A DNA stretch of 47,302 nt from Glaciecola sp. (lineage in GTDB: Bacteria > Pseudomonadota > Gammaproteobacteria > Enterobacterales > Alteromonadaceae): NCBI GenBank assembly GCA_029251505.1, contig JAQXDG010000173.1:1-47302 (forward strand). The letters run 5' to 3'. This document shows positions 46,547 to 47,302 of this stretch, piece by piece. A program made the translations under genes and the position numbers. The stretch's first letter is position 1. Every line of letters starts with the position of its first letter. A model generated the notes under the pieces. It ran no database searches. It saw only the letters and a program-made list of their open reading frames with translations, and had not been told where the DNA came from.

Positions 46547-47302
46547 TTAGAGTAATTCTTTAATGAAAATTAAAGTGGCGATGATCAGAGTAAAGTAAGC
46601 AAAGCCTTTTTGTAGCTTGTCTCCATCTAAGCGATCTGCGATTTTGGTCGCAATCCACATCCCTACCAACGTACAAGCTATTAACGAACCGATAAGCGTA
46701 AAATCAATCTCAATACCAGCTTGTAAATCACCGGTAAACCCAATCAGGGATTTTAAAGCAATAATTAAGAGTGATGCGCCGACGGCTTTTTTCATCTCCA
46801 TGCCCATTAACAATACTAATGCTGGAATAATTAAAAAACCACCACCGGCACCGAGCATGCCCGTGGCCATGCCTACTAATGCGCCTTCAGCTACTATTAA
46901 TAATGGATTATGCGAGCCTGATTGTTGGGTGCTTGTAGACTGTTTTTTAGTTAACATCATGATGGCAGCTGCAAGCATTAATACGCCAAACGCCACCATA
47001 ATCAACATGTCTTTACGCAATACAAACGGTGTCTCAATGAGCACATCTGGTATCGCTGGCATGATAAAAGCACGAGTCACATAAACAGCAATAATCGATG
47101 GTATGGCAAACGTAATCGCCGCCTTCATCTCAATTAACCCTTGGCGATAGTAACTTACCGCACCGAAGGCCGCGGTAAAACCAACAATTAATAATGAATA
47201 TCCCGTCGCTGTACTCGGCTCTACATTTAATAAGTAGACCAATATTGGAACGGTAAGAATAGAACCACCACCACCGATGGTGCCTAATACCACACCCATT
47301 AG
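46547..47302 (-). CDS. TauE/SafE family sulfite exporter (5' end outside the window)
   Basis: A polytopic membrane permease of the TauE/SafE family, likely to export sulfite or another sulfur compound. About 250 residues are visible with eight hydrophobic segments. The family glycine motif GTIGGGGSILTVPILVYLL is at the visible N-terminus and its repeat GMLGAGGGFLIIPALVLL near 145. The window edge falls inside or just before the first span: a leading hydrophobic segment is normally present before this motif, so the protein probably begins outside. The stop is 11 bases before the dioxygenase start. Sulfite made by that enzyme is a plausible substrate. Confidence 0.82.
   Translation of the reverse strand, partial: LMGVVLGTIGGGGSILTVPILVYLLNVEPSTATGYSLLIVGFTAAFGAVSYYRQGLIEMKAAITFAIPSIIAVYVTRAFIMPAIPDVLIETPFVLRKDMLIMVAFGVLMLAAAIMMLTKKQSTSTQQSGSHNPLLIVAEGALVGMATGMLGAGGGFLIIPALVLLMGMEMKKAVGASLLIIALKSLIGFTGDLQAGIEIDFTLIGSLIACTLVGMWIATKIADRLDGDKLQKGFAYFTLIIATLIFIKELL

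Noticed and set aside
46617-47084. 155-codon open frame opposite the TauE/SafE gene
   Set aside because: Shadow frame caused by the codon bias of the transporter gene.

Overview
The window is a contiguous piece of a gammaproteobacterial chromosome. It has moderate to low G+C, and its gene content resembles marine Alteromonadales such as Shewanella, Colwellia and Alteromonas relatives. This placement rests on gene order (mraZ-to-lpxC division cluster; metK facing tkt-epd-pgk), on MetJ and Pho box sites, on the PrsK/PrsR pair and on the unusually long PstA and PstC. It is inference from content; no 16S or tRNA gene is present to test it. No insertion sequence, prophage, CRISPR array, rRNA or tRNA was found.

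Layout. (1) 163-13657, minus strand: the division and cell-wall (dcw) cluster, in transcription order mraZ, rsmH, ftsL, ftsI, murF, mraY, ftsW, murG, ddl, ftsQ, ftsA, ftsZ, lpxC. Its three-repeat MraZ operator lies at 13781-13808 and a terminator follows lpxC. The genes murE, murD and murC, normally interleaved here, are all absent, and the junctions are tight. (2) 13986-17581: a SapC-family protein, a lipoprotein M19 dipeptidase, a small membrane protein and an alpha/beta hydrolase. (3) 17667-23841, minus strand: a sensor histidine kinase, a FabH-like ketoacyl synthase, then PrsK and PrsR, the two-component pair usually tied to exosortase/PEP-CTERM systems, ending in a clear terminator. (4) 23910-35400: a phosphate block. 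pstC-pstA-pstB-phoU is followed by a PiT transporter with its own three-repeat Pho box, then oxyR. Diverging from pstC are ppk1 and ppx for polyphosphate. No pstS is present.

(5) 35402-42193: central carbon metabolism (class I fba, pgk, epd, tkt) on the minus strand, diverging from metK, which has four tandem MetJ boxes. (6) 42353-42828: a small toxin-antitoxin remnant with an intact antitoxin and an N-terminally truncated toxin. (7) 43122-43928: an M48 metalloprotease lipoprotein. (8) 43995-47302, minus strand: a sulfide oxidation operon made of a TauE/SafE exporter (cut by the window edge), an ETHE1-like persulfide dioxygenase and a DUF442-sulfide:quinone oxidoreductase fusion.

Most of the window is conserved housekeeping sequence. 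The points most worth a second look are the triple loss of Mur ligase genes from the dcw cluster, the Pho box between phoU and the PiT gene, PrsK/PrsR sitting with a ketoacyl synthase and no exosortase genes, the SQR half lacking the second redox cysteine of the human-type enzyme, and the decayed toxin. I found no clearly new multi-gene system.
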